Shown: positions 42,177-51,169, counted from the first letter of the stretch. The stretch is DNA of 64,000 nucleotides from Acidobacteria bacterium Ga0074141 (GCA_001464665.1 LNDP01000015.1:527968-591967); one strand, 5' to 3'. The notes: generated from the sequence alone by a model not told the origin. Translations and numbers: made by a program.

Positions 42177-42410
42177 CTACTTGAGTCTGGCGCCGATATC
42201 GACGTTCTCTAAAAACGTTGTAAGGGCCGGTTTTTCGCCGGTGCCGTCTTCGAGCGAGGCGACGCAGATCATTCCCTGCGATTCGAGCCCGCGCATTTTT
42301 CTTGGTTTTAGGTTTGCAACCACGCCTGCTTGGCCCGCCCTCGTGGCAACCTCATCCCGATCCTCATCGAACTGCGGCCCGTCAATATGGCAATGCGAAT
42401 CGATCAACAT
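42177..42410 (-). CDS. Chimeric small ORF: tatD 5' end joined to metG 3' end
   Basis: 77 codons. Residues 1-30 copy the TatD N-terminus (MLIDSHCHIDGPQFDEDRD then a diverged AGV) and residues 31-77 copy the MetG C-terminus (VVANLKPRKMRGLESQGMIC... ENVDIGARLK). The start overlaps the antitoxin stop (ATGA). In the metG part I count about fifteen synonymous and three conservative amino-acid changes over 48 codons. The 5' 45 bases of the tatD part differ at only about two positions. A tandem duplication across an ancestral metG-tatD junction would create exactly this order. A translated product would be half an OB fold, so it may be a remnant. Confidence 0.75.
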   Translation of the reverse strand: MLIDSHCHIDGPQFDEDRDEVATRAGQAGVVANLKPRKMRGLESQGMICVASLEDGTGEKPALTTFLENVDIGARLK

Positions 42411-42637
42411 CAGCGCGCTGGAATCTCGGGTTTCTCTTGGCGGGTGATCCGGATGTAATCCCTTAACGCTTCATTGACGGATTGTTCTGTGGGAAATTCC
42501 TCGGCAACATCGGGAGCCAATCCGACCCTTACGACCATACGATTGTAGGCCGCGGCAAATCGATTCGGTTTCGATTTCGCAAAATCGAGATCGTACTCCG
42601 GGAGGAGATCATCATTCTCGTCAAGTTCAATTTGCAT
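42410..42637 (-). CDS. Antitoxin partner of the BrnT-like toxin
   Basis: 75 residues from the ATG at 42637, which overlaps the toxin gene end by 11 bases; the frame is open to 42697 but the extension is antiparallel to conserved toxin codons. The protein is small and acidic at the N-terminus (MQIELDENDDLLPEYDLDFAKSKPNRFA), followed by a helical NEALRDYIRITRQEK tail. It is not a recognisable BrnA, but resembles short antitoxins with a DLDFAKSKPNRFA segment. It should neutralise the toxin and repress the pair. Confidence 0.7.
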   Translation of the reverse strand: MQIELDENDDLLPEYDLDFAKSKPNRFAAAYNRMVVRVGLAPDVAEEFPTEQSVNEALRDYIRITRQEKPEIPAR

Positions 42638-42899
42638 ACCTTCGGCTCTCTTTAGGCGTAGCTTGCCTTGCACTAATAATCCTGATTTTATCACCACCGC
42701 GTTCAGTAAAGCTCACAATTAGCAAATTATTCAAAGACGAATGTCCGAAGATCACATGCCGTTTTTCCTCGAAGGAGTGAATTTCATCATCAAAGATGCG
42801 TGCCAATTCGTCTCCAAACACCGTCTGAGCCTCGTCAAAGCTAACTCCGTGCTTTTTCAGATTTCTCTCGGCCTTTTCTTGATCCCATTCAAATCGCAT
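42627..42899 (-). CDS. BrnT-family ribonuclease toxin
   Basis: 90 residues. FEWDQEKAERNLKKHGVSFDEAQTVFGD at the start and the central RHVIFGHSS... LLIVSFTERGGDKIRIISARQATPKESRRY follow the BrnT fold and catalytic pattern (His, Arg and Glu/Lys residues of the RelE-like active site). BrnT cleaves RNA when free of antitoxin. It is inserted between metG and the chimeric tatD-metG ORF. Confidence 0.88.
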   Translation of the reverse strand: MRFEWDQEKAERNLKKHGVSFDEAQTVFGDELARIFDDEIHSFEEKRHVIFGHSSLNNLLIVSFTERGGDKIRIISARQATPKESRRYAN

Positions 42900-42954
42900 T
42901 CTTCGTAAACAATGAGCAATTCCCCGTCATTGTGGCGGAGGGAGTCCACGTGTG

Positions 42955-45027
42955 TCATTTCAATCTCGCTCCGATGTCGACGTTTTCGATGAATGTAGCG
43001 AGGGCCGGTTTTTCGCCGGTTCCGTCTTCGAGCGAGGCGGCGCAGATCATTCCTTGCGATTCGAGGCCGCGCATTTTTCTTGGCTTTAGGTTCGCGACGA
43101 CGACGACCTTCCGGCCGACGAGCGGTTCGGGGTCGTAATATTCGGCGAGGCCGGCGAGGATCTGCCGCGGCTTTTCTTCGCCGAGGTCAACCTCAAACCG
43201 CAGGAGTTTGTCGGCATTCGGCACACGTTCGGCGACCTTGATCTCGCCGACGCGGAGATCGACCTTGATGAAATCATCGATGGTGATGAAGTTGTCTTCT
43301 TCGGCCTGAGCATCAATAGATGCCGGAGTTTCTTGCTGGCCGCCTTCCGAGGCAGGCGCCTCTACTACACTTTCTTTTATTTCGCTCATTGTTTTTGCTT
43401 TATCGATCCTTGGAAATATCCCTTCGGCCGCTCCGATCGGCGCTCCGGCCTCGAGCCCGCCCCATTTTAGCCCAGCCGGGTCGAGCCGCGAGAGATCATC
43501 GCCGAGCCCAAGCTGTGCAAATATCCGCGTCGCCGATGAAGGCATTACCGGATAGACCATCGCCCCGATCCATCGGAGCGTTTCGGCCGCACGGAAGAGC
43601 ACGGCGTTGAGCGTCTCGGCCTGTCGTTCGTCCTTTACAAGTTCCCAGGGCTTTGCGTCCGAGATCATCTTGTCGATCTTGGCGATGACCGACCAGACGC
43701 CTTCAAGTGCCTGGCTGAACTCAAAGTTGTCGAAACGGCGAAGAAATTCATCGCGGGCGTGTTCCAGCACGTGAACTATCTCGCCGCCATCGGGGTCGAG
43801 CCCCGCTCGCCGTGCTTGAATGTAATTCTCCTCGGCGATCTTGCCGCTTGGCACGCGGCCCTCGCGATACTTGTGAAGCATCGAAACCGTTCGGCTCAGA
43901 AGGTTGCCGAGCCCGCTGGCGAGGTCGGCGTTTGCCCGGTCGATCAGGTTCTCATAGCCGAATTTACCGTCCTGCCCGAAAACCATCTCCCGCAGGCAAA
44001 AATACCGAACCGCATCCACTTGAAAATGCTTATGAAGCAGATCGACGTCGATGACATTGCCGAGCGTCTTGCCCATCTTTCGGCCGTCGGCATCAAGCCA
44101 CATCCCGTGGGCAAAAACGGTCTTCGGCAGCGGCAGCCCGGCGGCCTTCAGGAACGAGAACCAATAGACGGTGTGAAACCTCAGAATGTCCTTTCCGACC
44201 AGGTGAACGGCATTCTGCCAATATTTCTCAAATCCCGGTGCATTTTCGCGATCGTTCCCGTATCCGAGGGCCGTGATGTAGTTCGAAAGGGCGTCGAGCC
44301 AGACGTACATCACGTGATTTTCGTCGCCCGGAACCGGCACGCCCCACGCGACGGACCGTTTTTCGCGGCTGATCGAGAGGTCTTGTAACCCGCCTTTTAT
44401 GAATGAGATGACCTCATTACGCCGAGATTCCGGTTTAAGTATTTCCGGGTCGCCCTCGATGGTCTGAAGTAGGAATTCATCGAAGTCCGAAAGCCGAAAG
44501 AAATAGCTTTCTTCAGAGACGCGGTCGAGGGGACGTTCGTGGATCAGGCAATTCGGAATATCTGAACCTTCGGGAGTTATATACTCATCTTCCTGCTTGA
44601 ACGCCGCGCAAGGGGCGCAGAACCAGCCCTCGTAATGGCCTTTGTAGATATTGTCGTTACCTTTCGGCGTTTTCCCCGCCGCGGTCCGCTGCCAGAGATG
44701 CCGTACGCCCTCGTAGTGAAAGGGCTCGGTCGTCCGCATAAAGATGTCGTATCCGCCGCTCTCCGGCCCAAGGCCGAAATCACTGAACATCCGCTTTAGC
44801 TCGCCCGCAATAAAATCTACTTGCTCTTTCGGCGTTTTACCGGCCTTTTCCGCTGCCCGCTGGATGTTTATTCCGTGCTCATCCGTACCGGTTAAGAAAA
44901 GCACATCAAACCCTCGCTGCGTCTTATAGCGATGCAGGACATCCGCGACGATGGTCGTGTAGAGATGCCCGAGATGCGGCAGGCTGTTGGCGTAGTAGAT
45001 CGGGGTTGTGACGTAAAAAGAGTTCAT
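42955..45027 (-). CDS. metG: Methionyl-tRNA synthetase with C-terminal tRNA-binding domain
   Basis: 690 residues from the ATG at 45027; a start at 45072 would lie inside the terminator hairpin. Class I signature PHLGHLYTT is at the N-terminus, and the second signature is KMGKT where KMSKS is usual. The zinc-knuckle region carries CAPC and an IPNCLIHERPL segment. The C-terminal OB-fold (about 590-690, DLRVGEIKVAERVPNADKLLRFEVDLG) aids dimerisation and tRNA binding. The last 48 residues are repeated in the chimeric ORF at 42177-42410. Confidence 0.96.
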   Translation of the reverse strand: MNSFYVTTPIYYANSLPHLGHLYTTIVADVLHRYKTQRGFDVLFLTGTDEHGINIQRAAEKAGKTPKEQVDFIAGELKRMFSDFGLGPESGGYDIFMRTTEPFHYEGVRHLWQRTAAGKTPKGNDNIYKGHYEGWFCAPCAAFKQEDEYITPEGSDIPNCLIHERPLDRVSEESYFFRLSDFDEFLLQTIEGDPEILKPESRRNEVISFIKGGLQDLSISREKRSVAWGVPVPGDENHVMYVWLDALSNYITALGYGNDRENAPGFEKYWQNAVHLVGKDILRFHTVYWFSFLKAAGLPLPKTVFAHGMWLDADGRKMGKTLGNVIDVDLLHKHFQVDAVRYFCLREMVFGQDGKFGYENLIDRANADLASGLGNLLSRTVSMLHKYREGRVPSGKIAEENYIQARRAGLDPDGGEIVHVLEHARDEFLRRFDNFEFSQALEGVWSVIAKIDKMISDAKPWELVKDERQAETLNAVLFRAAETLRWIGAMVYPVMPSSATRIFAQLGLGDDLSRLDPAGLKWGGLEAGAPIGAAEGIFPRIDKAKTMSEIKESVVEAPASEGGQQETPASIDAQAEEDNFITIDDFIKVDLRVGEIKVAERVPNADKLLRFEVDLGEEKPRQILAGLAEYYDPEPLVGRKVVVVANLKPRKMRGLESQGMICAASLEDGTGEKPALATFIENVDIGARLK

Positions 45028-45030
45028 CTT

Positions 45031-45084
45031 CAAAAAAGAAAAAGTGTAGCGTGTATTGGCAAAATTCGCCACACGCTACACTTT
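45031..45084 (-). terminator. Strong terminator between the M28 peptidase and metG
   Basis: A perfect 14-bp stem, AAAGTGTAGCGTGT (45041-45054) with ACACGCTACACTTT (45071-45084), and a 16-base loop. On the minus strand it is followed by TTCTTTTTTG. It ends the upstream M28 gene and supports the downstream metG start at 45027. Confidence 0.85.
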
Positions 45085-45104
45085 TGTGAGTCTTCTTTCT
45101 GACC

Positions 45105-46760
45105 CTACTTCGCCATCCGCTTCTTGTCAGCGTCCGCAAACTCATCGGTTTCGAGATATCGCGGCATTGCGGCGGAGTTTGCTATCTTGAGCCCGATCGC
45201 CAAGCCGAGCTCGGCATTCTGTACCATCGCCGCGGCGTCCCACCAATCGTAATATTGATCTGATGGCTGATGATAATACTTCGCCGTGTAATTGCTGAAG
45301 AATTCGAGCGCCGTTCCCTCGAGCGGCTTAACAAAATCGTCTCCGTGGCGGAGCGAAACCGCCGGCACGCCGACCTTTGCAAACGGGAAATGATCCGAGC
45401 GGAAGAAAAACCCCTGCTCAGGCCGCATATCGCCTTCGAGCGTCATGCTGCGTTCGCGGCCGACTGCCTCGACCAATGGACCGAGCGTTGAACGCTCAGC
45501 CCCGAGTGCCGAAAAGTCCTTTGTTCGCCCGAAGAAGTTGACTCCGTCGATGTTCACATTTCCGGCGATCTTGTTGAGCGGAATAAGCGGATTCTGAGCG
45601 AAATACTCAGCCCCGAGCAAGCCTTGCTCCTCGGCAGCGGGAAACAAGAAATAGATCGAACGCTTTGGCCGCTCGGCCTTTTTCATCTTCACGATCGCCT
45701 CGCCGATACCGATGACTGCAGAAACTCCCGAGGCGTTATCATACGCTCCGTTGTAGATTCGATCACCGCTAGCGTCGGGCTCGCCGATACCCAAATGGTC
45801 CCAGTGGGCTGTGTAGATCACATACTGATCGCGAAGTGCCTTATCGCTTCCCTCGATCTTGCCGACGATGTTTGGCGATTCAAAGGTAGTCGTCGCGGCT
45901 TTGAGGTCGATCTTGACGCGAAGCCCTGTTTTTACTGGGCGGAAGTTGCGTGTCGCTGCCTTCATCCTGAGGCCTTCGTAATCAACACCCGCCTGCTTCA
46001 TCATCGCGGCCGCGGTGTCGTTGGTGACCCAAGACATCAGGTCGAGATACGGCGTTTTATCGCCCGCAGCTCTGAATATTTCCGACCGCGGCCCGCCGAA
46101 AGAGGTGCGGACGACGTTCCATCCGTAGCCGGCGGATTCGTTCGTATGGATAAGGATCACGCCGGCTGCACCGCGTCGGGCGGCCTCCTCGTATTTGTAT
46201 GTCCAGCGGCCGTAATAGGTCAGGGCCTTGCCGCCGAAAAGGTTCGGCTCATCGGCTGTCGCGGGCGGGTCGTTGACCATTATCATCAAGACCTTGCCGC
46301 GGTAGTCTTCGGCCGGGCCGCTGTAGTCGTTCCATTTATAAAGCGGAGCATCGACGCCATAGCCCATAAAGACCACATCGGCATCGACCGAGACGTTGCT
46401 TCGCTGAGCACCGGTCGTTGCCACAAAATCGTCGCCAAATTTGAAATTCTTTGTCTCGTTGCCGCGGGTAACAGCGAGCTGCGTTGCCGGATCGACCTTC
46501 ACCCCGACGAGCTTCACATTCTGAAAATAGCTCTTTCCGTTTCCGGGTTTGATACCCGCGGCTTTCATCTGGGCGGCGATGTAATCAGCCGCTTTTTTGC
46601 TCCCCGCATTTCCGGGGCCGCGGCCTTCGAAATCGTCGGCCGAAAGCCTTTTAACCCTTTCGCGAATTTTCGCGGCATCGAACCTGGCTTCCATTGTCTG
46701 AGCCGGAATTCCGGACACCAGCACGGACATCGCAACAACGAATAAAAGTATCTTTTTCAT
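45105..46760 (-). CDS. Exported M28-family metallopeptidase with PA domain
   Basis: 551 residues with a signal peptide (about 1-20). A PA-like insertion spans about 120-260 (GKVLMIMVNDPP, AARRGAAGVILIHT). The catalytic M28 domain follows with all two-zinc ligands: TAHWDHLG, YNGAYDNASG, PAAEEQGLLG (Glu pair), NVNIDG and YHQPSDQY. It is probably a periplasmic or extracellular aminopeptidase. It lies 60 bases downstream of folE. Confidence 0.92.
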   Translation of the reverse strand: MKKILLFVVAMSVLVSGIPAQTMEARFDAAKIRERVKRLSADDFEGRGPGNAGSKKAADYIAAQMKAAGIKPGNGKSYFQNVKLVGVKVDPATQLAVTRGNETKNFKFGDDFVATTGAQRSNVSVDADVVFMGYGVDAPLYKWNDYSGPAEDYRGKVLMIMVNDPPATADEPNLFGGKALTYYGRWTYKYEEAARRGAAGVILIHTNESAGYGWNVVRTSFGGPRSEIFRAAGDKTPYLDLMSWVTNDTAAAMMKQAGVDYEGLRMKAATRNFRPVKTGLRVKIDLKAATTTFESPNIVGKIEGSDKALRDQYVIYTAHWDHLGIGEPDASGDRIYNGAYDNASGVSAVIGIGEAIVKMKKAERPKRSIYFLFPAAEEQGLLGAEYFAQNPLIPLNKIAGNVNIDGVNFFGRTKDFSALGAERSTLGPLVEAVGRERSMTLEGDMRPEQGFFFRSDHFPFAKVGVPAVSLRHGDDFVKPLEGTALEFFSNYTAKYYHQPSDQYYDWWDAAAMVQNAELGLAIGLKIANSAAMPRYLETDEFADADKKRMAK

Positions 46761-46820
46761 AGCTAAAGTTGTGTCTGAAGTGTCGGAAACCGACAGCTAA
46801 ACGGATTTCTGAAGTTAAAG

Positions 46821-47402
46821 TTACCCCTTAATTAATGACATCGCCTCGGCACGCGTCCGCGGGTCGCGACGGAAACCGCCGAGAACAGCCGATGTGATTG
46901 TGATCGCTCCGGGCTTTTTAACGCCGCGGAGAGTCATGCAGGTATGCTCGGCCTCGATAACGACCATAACGCCAAGCGGTTTGAGCCCCTCAAAAAGCGT
47001 ATTCGCGATCTCCTGCGTCAGCCTTTCCTGAACCTGCAGCCGGCGGGAAAAGATCTCGGCGATCCGTGCGAGCTTTGAAAGCCCGACTATCCGCCCACCT
47101 TTTGGAATGTACGCAATATGGCACTTGCCGACAAAAGGTGCTAAATGATGCTCGCAGACGGATGCGATCGAAATGTCCTTGACCAGCACCATCTCGTCGT
47201 GCGAATCGCCCGGCAGCGGAACGATATGCTCCTTTGCATTCTGCCACATTCCCTCGGTCAGCTCGACGTAAAAATCAGCCACCCGCTCGGGCGTTTTTAT
47301 GAGCCCGTCGCGGTCCGGGTCTTCGCCCATCCCTTCGAGCATCAGCCTTACGCCCGCTGCGATCTTTGCCGTATCAACCGTTCTTTTTTTTGATCTCGCC
47401 AT
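46821..47402 (-). CDS. folE: GTP cyclohydrolase I
   Basis: 193 residues. Zinc and active-site residues are in SVCEHHLAPFVGKCHIAYIP, and VQERLTQEIANTL and EAEHTCMTLRGVKKPG are diagnostic. It converts GTP to 7,8-dihydroneopterin triphosphate for folate or queuosine-type pathways. It starts 14 bases after the larC stop, so the two are co-transcribed. Confidence 0.97.
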   Translation of the reverse strand: MARSKKRTVDTAKIAAGVRLMLEGMGEDPDRDGLIKTPERVADFYVELTEGMWQNAKEHIVPLPGDSHDEMVLVKDISIASVCEHHLAPFVGKCHIAYIPKGGRIVGLSKLARIAEIFSRRLQVQERLTQEIANTLFEGLKPLGVMVVIEAEHTCMTLRGVKKPGAITITSAVLGGFRRDPRTRAEAMSLIKG

Positions 47403-47416
47403 TTATCTTTCTTTCG

Positions 47417-48616
47417 TTACGCCCCAACAGCCGTCGCCTTCTCACTTGCAGCCTCGGACGCTGCTTCCCATACGATACGAAAAGGGACATTTTTCTCCAA
47501 AGCCAAACGCCGCACATCTTCGTATTCCGGCATCGCATTCATCACGCTACCCTCCCACATTGCGATCTTTATCCGGCACTCGCCAAATTGAGTCTTGACC
47601 GCCTCGATCCGTCTTTCAAGGCTGACGCGGGCTACCTGCGAAGTTCTAATGCCGATGGTCGTGCTCTCAGAAAAAAGCATCGCGAGCAATGCGTCCCTGT
47701 TTTCCGGCGAGGAAAGCACCGAAATGACCACGCCCGGGCGATTCTTCTTCATCTGCACCGGCGTAAACCAGCAATCGAGGGCACCGAGTTCAAACGCCCG
47801 CTCCATCACAAATCCGACCGCCTGCGGCGTCGAATCATCGACGTTCGTCTCCATCAGCACGAGGTCATCATGATCTTTCGCGGGCTTCTTTCCGAACTCG
47901 GCCGCTTCGCCGACCATCAACCGCAAGACATTCGGAAAGTCCTTATACTCACGTGTTCCCGCTCCGTATCCGGTTGCCTCGACGGACATTTCGGGGATGG
48001 CGCCGAAACTTTCACAAACCGCGGCAATGATCGCGGCTCCGGTCGGTGTGATCAGCTCGCCTTCGATCTCTGTCGAATAGATCGGCTTGCCTTTTAGCAG
48101 CTCAGCGACGGCCGGCGGCGGCACCGGAAACTTGCCGTGTGCCATAGTGACAAATCCGCTCCCGACGTGGAGCTTCGACGCCGCGAATTGCTCGACGCCC
48201 AACATCTCAAATCCAATGCATGCCCCGACGATATCAATTATCGCGTCGAGCGCTCCGACCTCGTGAAAATGTACCTTACCGACGTCCGTGCCGTGAACGC
48301 GGGCCTCGGCTTCGGCCAAAAGTGTAAAGATCTTGATCGCCCGCTCTTTAACGCCGACTGAAAGCTCGGCCTCGTTGATCATCTTCTCGATGTGGTGCAA
48401 ATGCCGGTGAGAATCGACTTCGGGCACGATGACATTTACGTGGCAAGAGGAAATTCCCGAGCGGTCCACCGTTTCGGGCTTCAATGCAAAGCTCTCAATA
48501 TTTAGGCCCGCGAGCCGCCGCTCAAGCTCAGTTCGGTCGACCCCGAGATCGAGCAGAGCTCCGAGGATCATGTTGCCGCTTGCACCGGCAAAGCAGTCAA
48601 AATATAGGGTTCGCAT
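47417..48616 (-). CDS. larC: LarC-type nickel pincer cofactor biosynthesis protein
   Basis: 399 residues in one frame, covering both the LarC1 (FDCFAGASGNMILGALLDLG) and LarC2 regions, which are joined by programmed frameshifting in some species. LarC is a CTP-dependent cyclometallase that inserts nickel. The His-rich SHCHVNVIVPEVDSHRHLHHIEK segment is clear. No larB, larE or lactate racemase gene lies in the window. A 19-bp tandem duplication covers its start codon. Confidence 0.88.
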   Translation of the reverse strand: MRTLYFDCFAGASGNMILGALLDLGVDRTELERRLAGLNIESFALKPETVDRSGISSCHVNVIVPEVDSHRHLHHIEKMINEAELSVGVKERAIKIFTLLAEAEARVHGTDVGKVHFHEVGALDAIIDIVGACIGFEMLGVEQFAASKLHVGSGFVTMAHGKFPVPPPAVAELLKGKPIYSTEIEGELITPTGAAIIAAVCESFGAIPEMSVEATGYGAGTREYKDFPNVLRLMVGEAAEFGKKPAKDHDDLVLMETNVDDSTPQAVGFVMERAFELGALDCWFTPVQMKKNRPGVVISVLSSPENRDALLAMLFSESTTIGIRTSQVARVSLERRIEAVKTQFGECRIKIAMWEGSVMNAMPEYEDVRRLALEKNVPFRIVWEAASEAASEKATAVGA

Positions 48617-48638
48617 AAGAATATAGGGTTCGCATAAG
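48601..48638. repeat. 19-bp tandem duplication over the larC start codon
   Basis: AATATAGGGTTCGCATAAG occurs at 48601-48619 and again at 48620-48638 without a change. It duplicates the larC start codon and first codons; the extra copy is out of frame because 19 is not a multiple of three. Confidence 0.95.
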
Positions 48639-48749
48639 AACTAGGTTAAATCTTAGCCTTTTCGCCGATTTCGATGAAATCCGCAGTGATATCTTTTTGC
48701 GAGTTTCAACGCGTTATGTAAGTGAAGGACACTTCCAGAAAGGAAAACT

Positions 48750-49088
48750 ATGCGAACGCTCGGAACATTTCTCGTAACCGCCGCTCTTTTGCTTGGGGCA
48801 AATTCCGCCTTCGGCCAACCATACAAGAAGATCCGCTTTGCCAAAGGCCGCACCTCCGCGACCGTTGCCGGAACTCTGACAGCCGGCGGCCGAGTCTGCT
48901 ATTTCGCCAATGCCCGCCGCGGCCAGACGCTGACGGCGACCATAAGCTCACGCACTGGCAAGGTGAACATCTTTGAAAGCGGTGAGACGAGCTACACGCT
49001 CGAGGTCGAATACCCCGGCGACCAGAGCATTTGCGTCGATAACCTCAACCGGGCGACCAGCTTTTCGCTGACGGTCTCTATACTTTGA
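48750..49088 (+). CDS. Small exported protein, probably all-beta
   Basis: 112 residues. Signal peptide about 1-22 (MRTLGTFLVTAALLLGANSAFG). The mature part, with KIRFAKGRTSATVAGTLTAGGRVCYFANARRGQTLTATIS, resembles small pre-peptidase C-terminal (PPC-like) beta sandwiches. Two Cys residues may form a disulfide. AGAAAGGAAAA precedes the ATG. No function can be named. Confidence 0.7.
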   Translation: MRTLGTFLVTAALLLGANSAFGQPYKKIRFAKGRTSATVAGTLTAGGRVCYFANARRGQTLTATISSRTGKVNIFESGETSYTLEVEYPGDQSICVDNLNRATSFSLTVSIL

Positions 49089-49098
49089 CCCGCCTGTT

Positions 49099-49128
49099 TT
49101 GCTAATAGCTTCGGGCAAAACGTATAAT
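49099..49128 (+). promoter_or_regulatory. Promoter of argS
   Basis: TTGCTA at 49099-49104 and TATAAT at 49123-49128 with an 18-base spacer; the start codon is 35 bases downstream. Confidence 0.7.
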
Positions 49129-49162
49129 TTCGGTTTTATCTCCTGTTGGGGAAATATACCGA

Positions 49163-51169
49163 ATGACACTGCTCGAACTTCAAACAGCCCTTCGAACCGC
49201 GATCCGCGAGGCCGCATCGGAAGAATTTGGCATTTCGCTGGAAAACATCGCCGCCGAAACACCGCCAAAAACCGAGCTCGGCGACCTTGCCTTCCCGGCC
49301 GCCTTTGAACTCGCGAAGCTTGTAAAACAAGCGACCGGCGAAAAGCAAAATCCGCGTTCAATTGCCGAAAAGCTGAAGGCTCGAATCGAGAAGTTCGATT
49401 TCATCGACCGTGTCGAGATCGCCGGACCGGGCTATCTGAACGTCTTTTACGATCGGGCTCGATTTTTGGTCGAAAATCTTGATTTAGCACCTATTCCCGC
49501 TCGGGCCGGGATCGTGGCGAAGGTCTGCGTCGAGCACACTTCGGTCAACCCAAACAAAGCTGCCCACATCGGGCACGTTCGAAATTCCGTTCTCGGCGAT
49601 ACGTTCGTCCGCATTCTGAAGGCTAACGGAAAAGCGGTCGAGGTCCAGAACTACATCGACAATACGGGTGTGCAGGTGGCCGATGTGGTCGTCGGGTTCA
49701 TGTTCATCGAGCACTTGAACTTGGACGCGATAAAGGCTCTGGATAATGAGCTTAGTGTAAAGGGCATCTCGTTCGATTACTACTGCTGGGACCTCTATGC
49801 GCGGGTCGGCCAGGCGTATCTCGCCGACGAGGAGCTAAAGGCAAAACGGGCCGAAGTGCTGCATCTTATCGAAGAAGGCAACAACCCGACGGCCGAACTT
49901 GCGGACTACGTCGCGACCCGAAATGTCGAGTGCATTCTGAAGACGATGGAGCGCTTCGGCATTCGATATGACCTGCTGCCGCGTGAGTCTGAGATCCTTC
50001 ACCTTCACTTCTGGGACAAGGCTTTCGAGCAGATGAAGCAACTCGGCGTTGTTCACAATGAGACCGAAGGCAAGAATGCGGGCTGCTGGGTGATGCCATT
50101 TGAGGAGCACTCCGGAACGGACGAGCACGACTCGGACAAGATCCTCGTCCGCTCCAACGGCACGGTGACCTACACCGGCAAGGACATTGCGTATCAGATG
50201 TGGAAGCTCGGGATACTCGGGCTCGACTTCCATTACCGGCCGTTTTATAAATATGCCGATGGCAAAGAAGTTTGGATAACGACGGCTGATGCTTCGCTAG
50301 GCTCGGCGGAGTTTCCGGAGTTTGGCCACGGCGAGACGGTCTATAACGTCATCGACACGCGACAGTCGTATCCACAGGAGATCGTAAAGCGAGGCGTTGC
50401 CGCCATCTATCCCGAACGTGGGGAGAATGCGAGCGTTCACCTTTCATACGAGATGGTTGCCCTCTCGCCGGCGGCCGCCGAGGAGCTTGGATTTAAGCTC
50501 TCCGACGAGGACAAGAAGCGGACGTTCATCGAAATGAGCGGCCGCAAGGGCCTCGGCGTAAAGGCCGACGACCTGATCGACCGGCTCGAGGCCAATGCTT
50601 TCGCTGAGGTCGAGTCGCGGCATCCGGATATCTCAGTTGACGAGAAAAAGCACATCGCTCACCAGATCGCCGTCGGCGCTTTGCGGTACTTTTTGCTCAA
50701 GTTCACGCGGACGACCGTCATCGTTTTTGACTTCAAGGAGGCACTTTCGTTTGAAGGCGAGACGGGTTGCTTTTGCCAATATTCGGCCGTAAGGGCAAAC
50801 TCCATTTTCCGAAAGCTTGCAGAACGTAGCGAGGATATTTCGGCTATAAAGGCCACGCTAAATTGCTCAGAGAAGATCAGCGAAATGCTGTCGGCGGAGG
50901 ATGCGAACGACATCTGGGCAATGCTGACCCTTGCTTCGCGGCTCGAGGAGACGCTTCAGCAGGCAGCGAACGCCAATGAGCCCGCGATTTTAGCCAAATA
51001 TACATTCAACCTTGCGAAGGCTTTCAACCTTTTTTACCACAACCACAAGATCCTGCCCGAGCCCGATGAAACGAAGCGAGCAGTGCTCTTGACGGTCGCC
51101 GAGCGGGCTCGCGACACCCTGACCACAGCACTTGCGACGATGGGAATTGAGGTGCCGGAGAAGATGTAG
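49163..51169 (+). CDS. argS: Arginyl-tRNA synthetase
   Basis: 668 residues. N-terminal Add-1 domain (about 1-110), then the class I signature in NPNKAAHIGHVRNSVLGD, and the C-terminal DALR anticodon-binding domain with ALRYFLLKFTR and AKAFNLFYHNHKIL. A canonical KMSKS is not seen; KKRTFIEMSGRKGLGVKADDLID occupies that place, as in many ArgRS. It charges tRNA-Arg. Its stop codon directly abuts the -35 box of the trp promoter. Confidence 0.96.
   Translation: MTLLELQTALRTAIREAASEEFGISLENIAAETPPKTELGDLAFPAAFELAKLVKQATGEKQNPRSIAEKLKARIEKFDFIDRVEIAGPGYLNVFYDRARFLVENLDLAPIPARAGIVAKVCVEHTSVNPNKAAHIGHVRNSVLGDTFVRILKANGKAVEVQNYIDNTGVQVADVVVGFMFIEHLNLDAIKALDNELSVKGISFDYYCWDLYARVGQAYLADEELKAKRAEVLHLIEEGNNPTAELADYVATRNVECILKTMERFGIRYDLLPRESEILHLHFWDKAFEQMKQLGVVHNETEGKNAGCWVMPFEEHSGTDEHDSDKILVRSNGTVTYTGKDIAYQMWKLGILGLDFHYRPFYKYADGKEVWITTADASLGSAEFPEFGHGETVYNVIDTRQSYPQEIVKRGVAAIYPERGENASVHLSYEMVALSPAAAEELGFKLSDEDKKRTFIEMSGRKGLGVKADDLIDRLEANAFAEVESRHPDISVDEKKHIAHQIAVGALRYFLLKFTRTTVIVFDFKEALSFEGETGCFCQYSAVRANSIFRKLAERSEDISAIKATLNCSEKISEMLSAEDANDIWAMLTLASRLEETLQQAANANEPAILAKYTFNLAKAFNLFYHNHKILPEPDETKRAVLLTVAERARDTLTTALATMGIEVPEKM

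Noticed and set aside
45028..45072. metG start at 45072
   Set aside because: That start is in the stem of the strong upstream terminator; the class I synthetase sequence begins at the ATG at 45027.
45624..46745. A 373-codon plus-strand ORF
   Set aside because: It is the antisense frame of the M28 peptidase, whose catalytic motifs are all intact on the minus strand.
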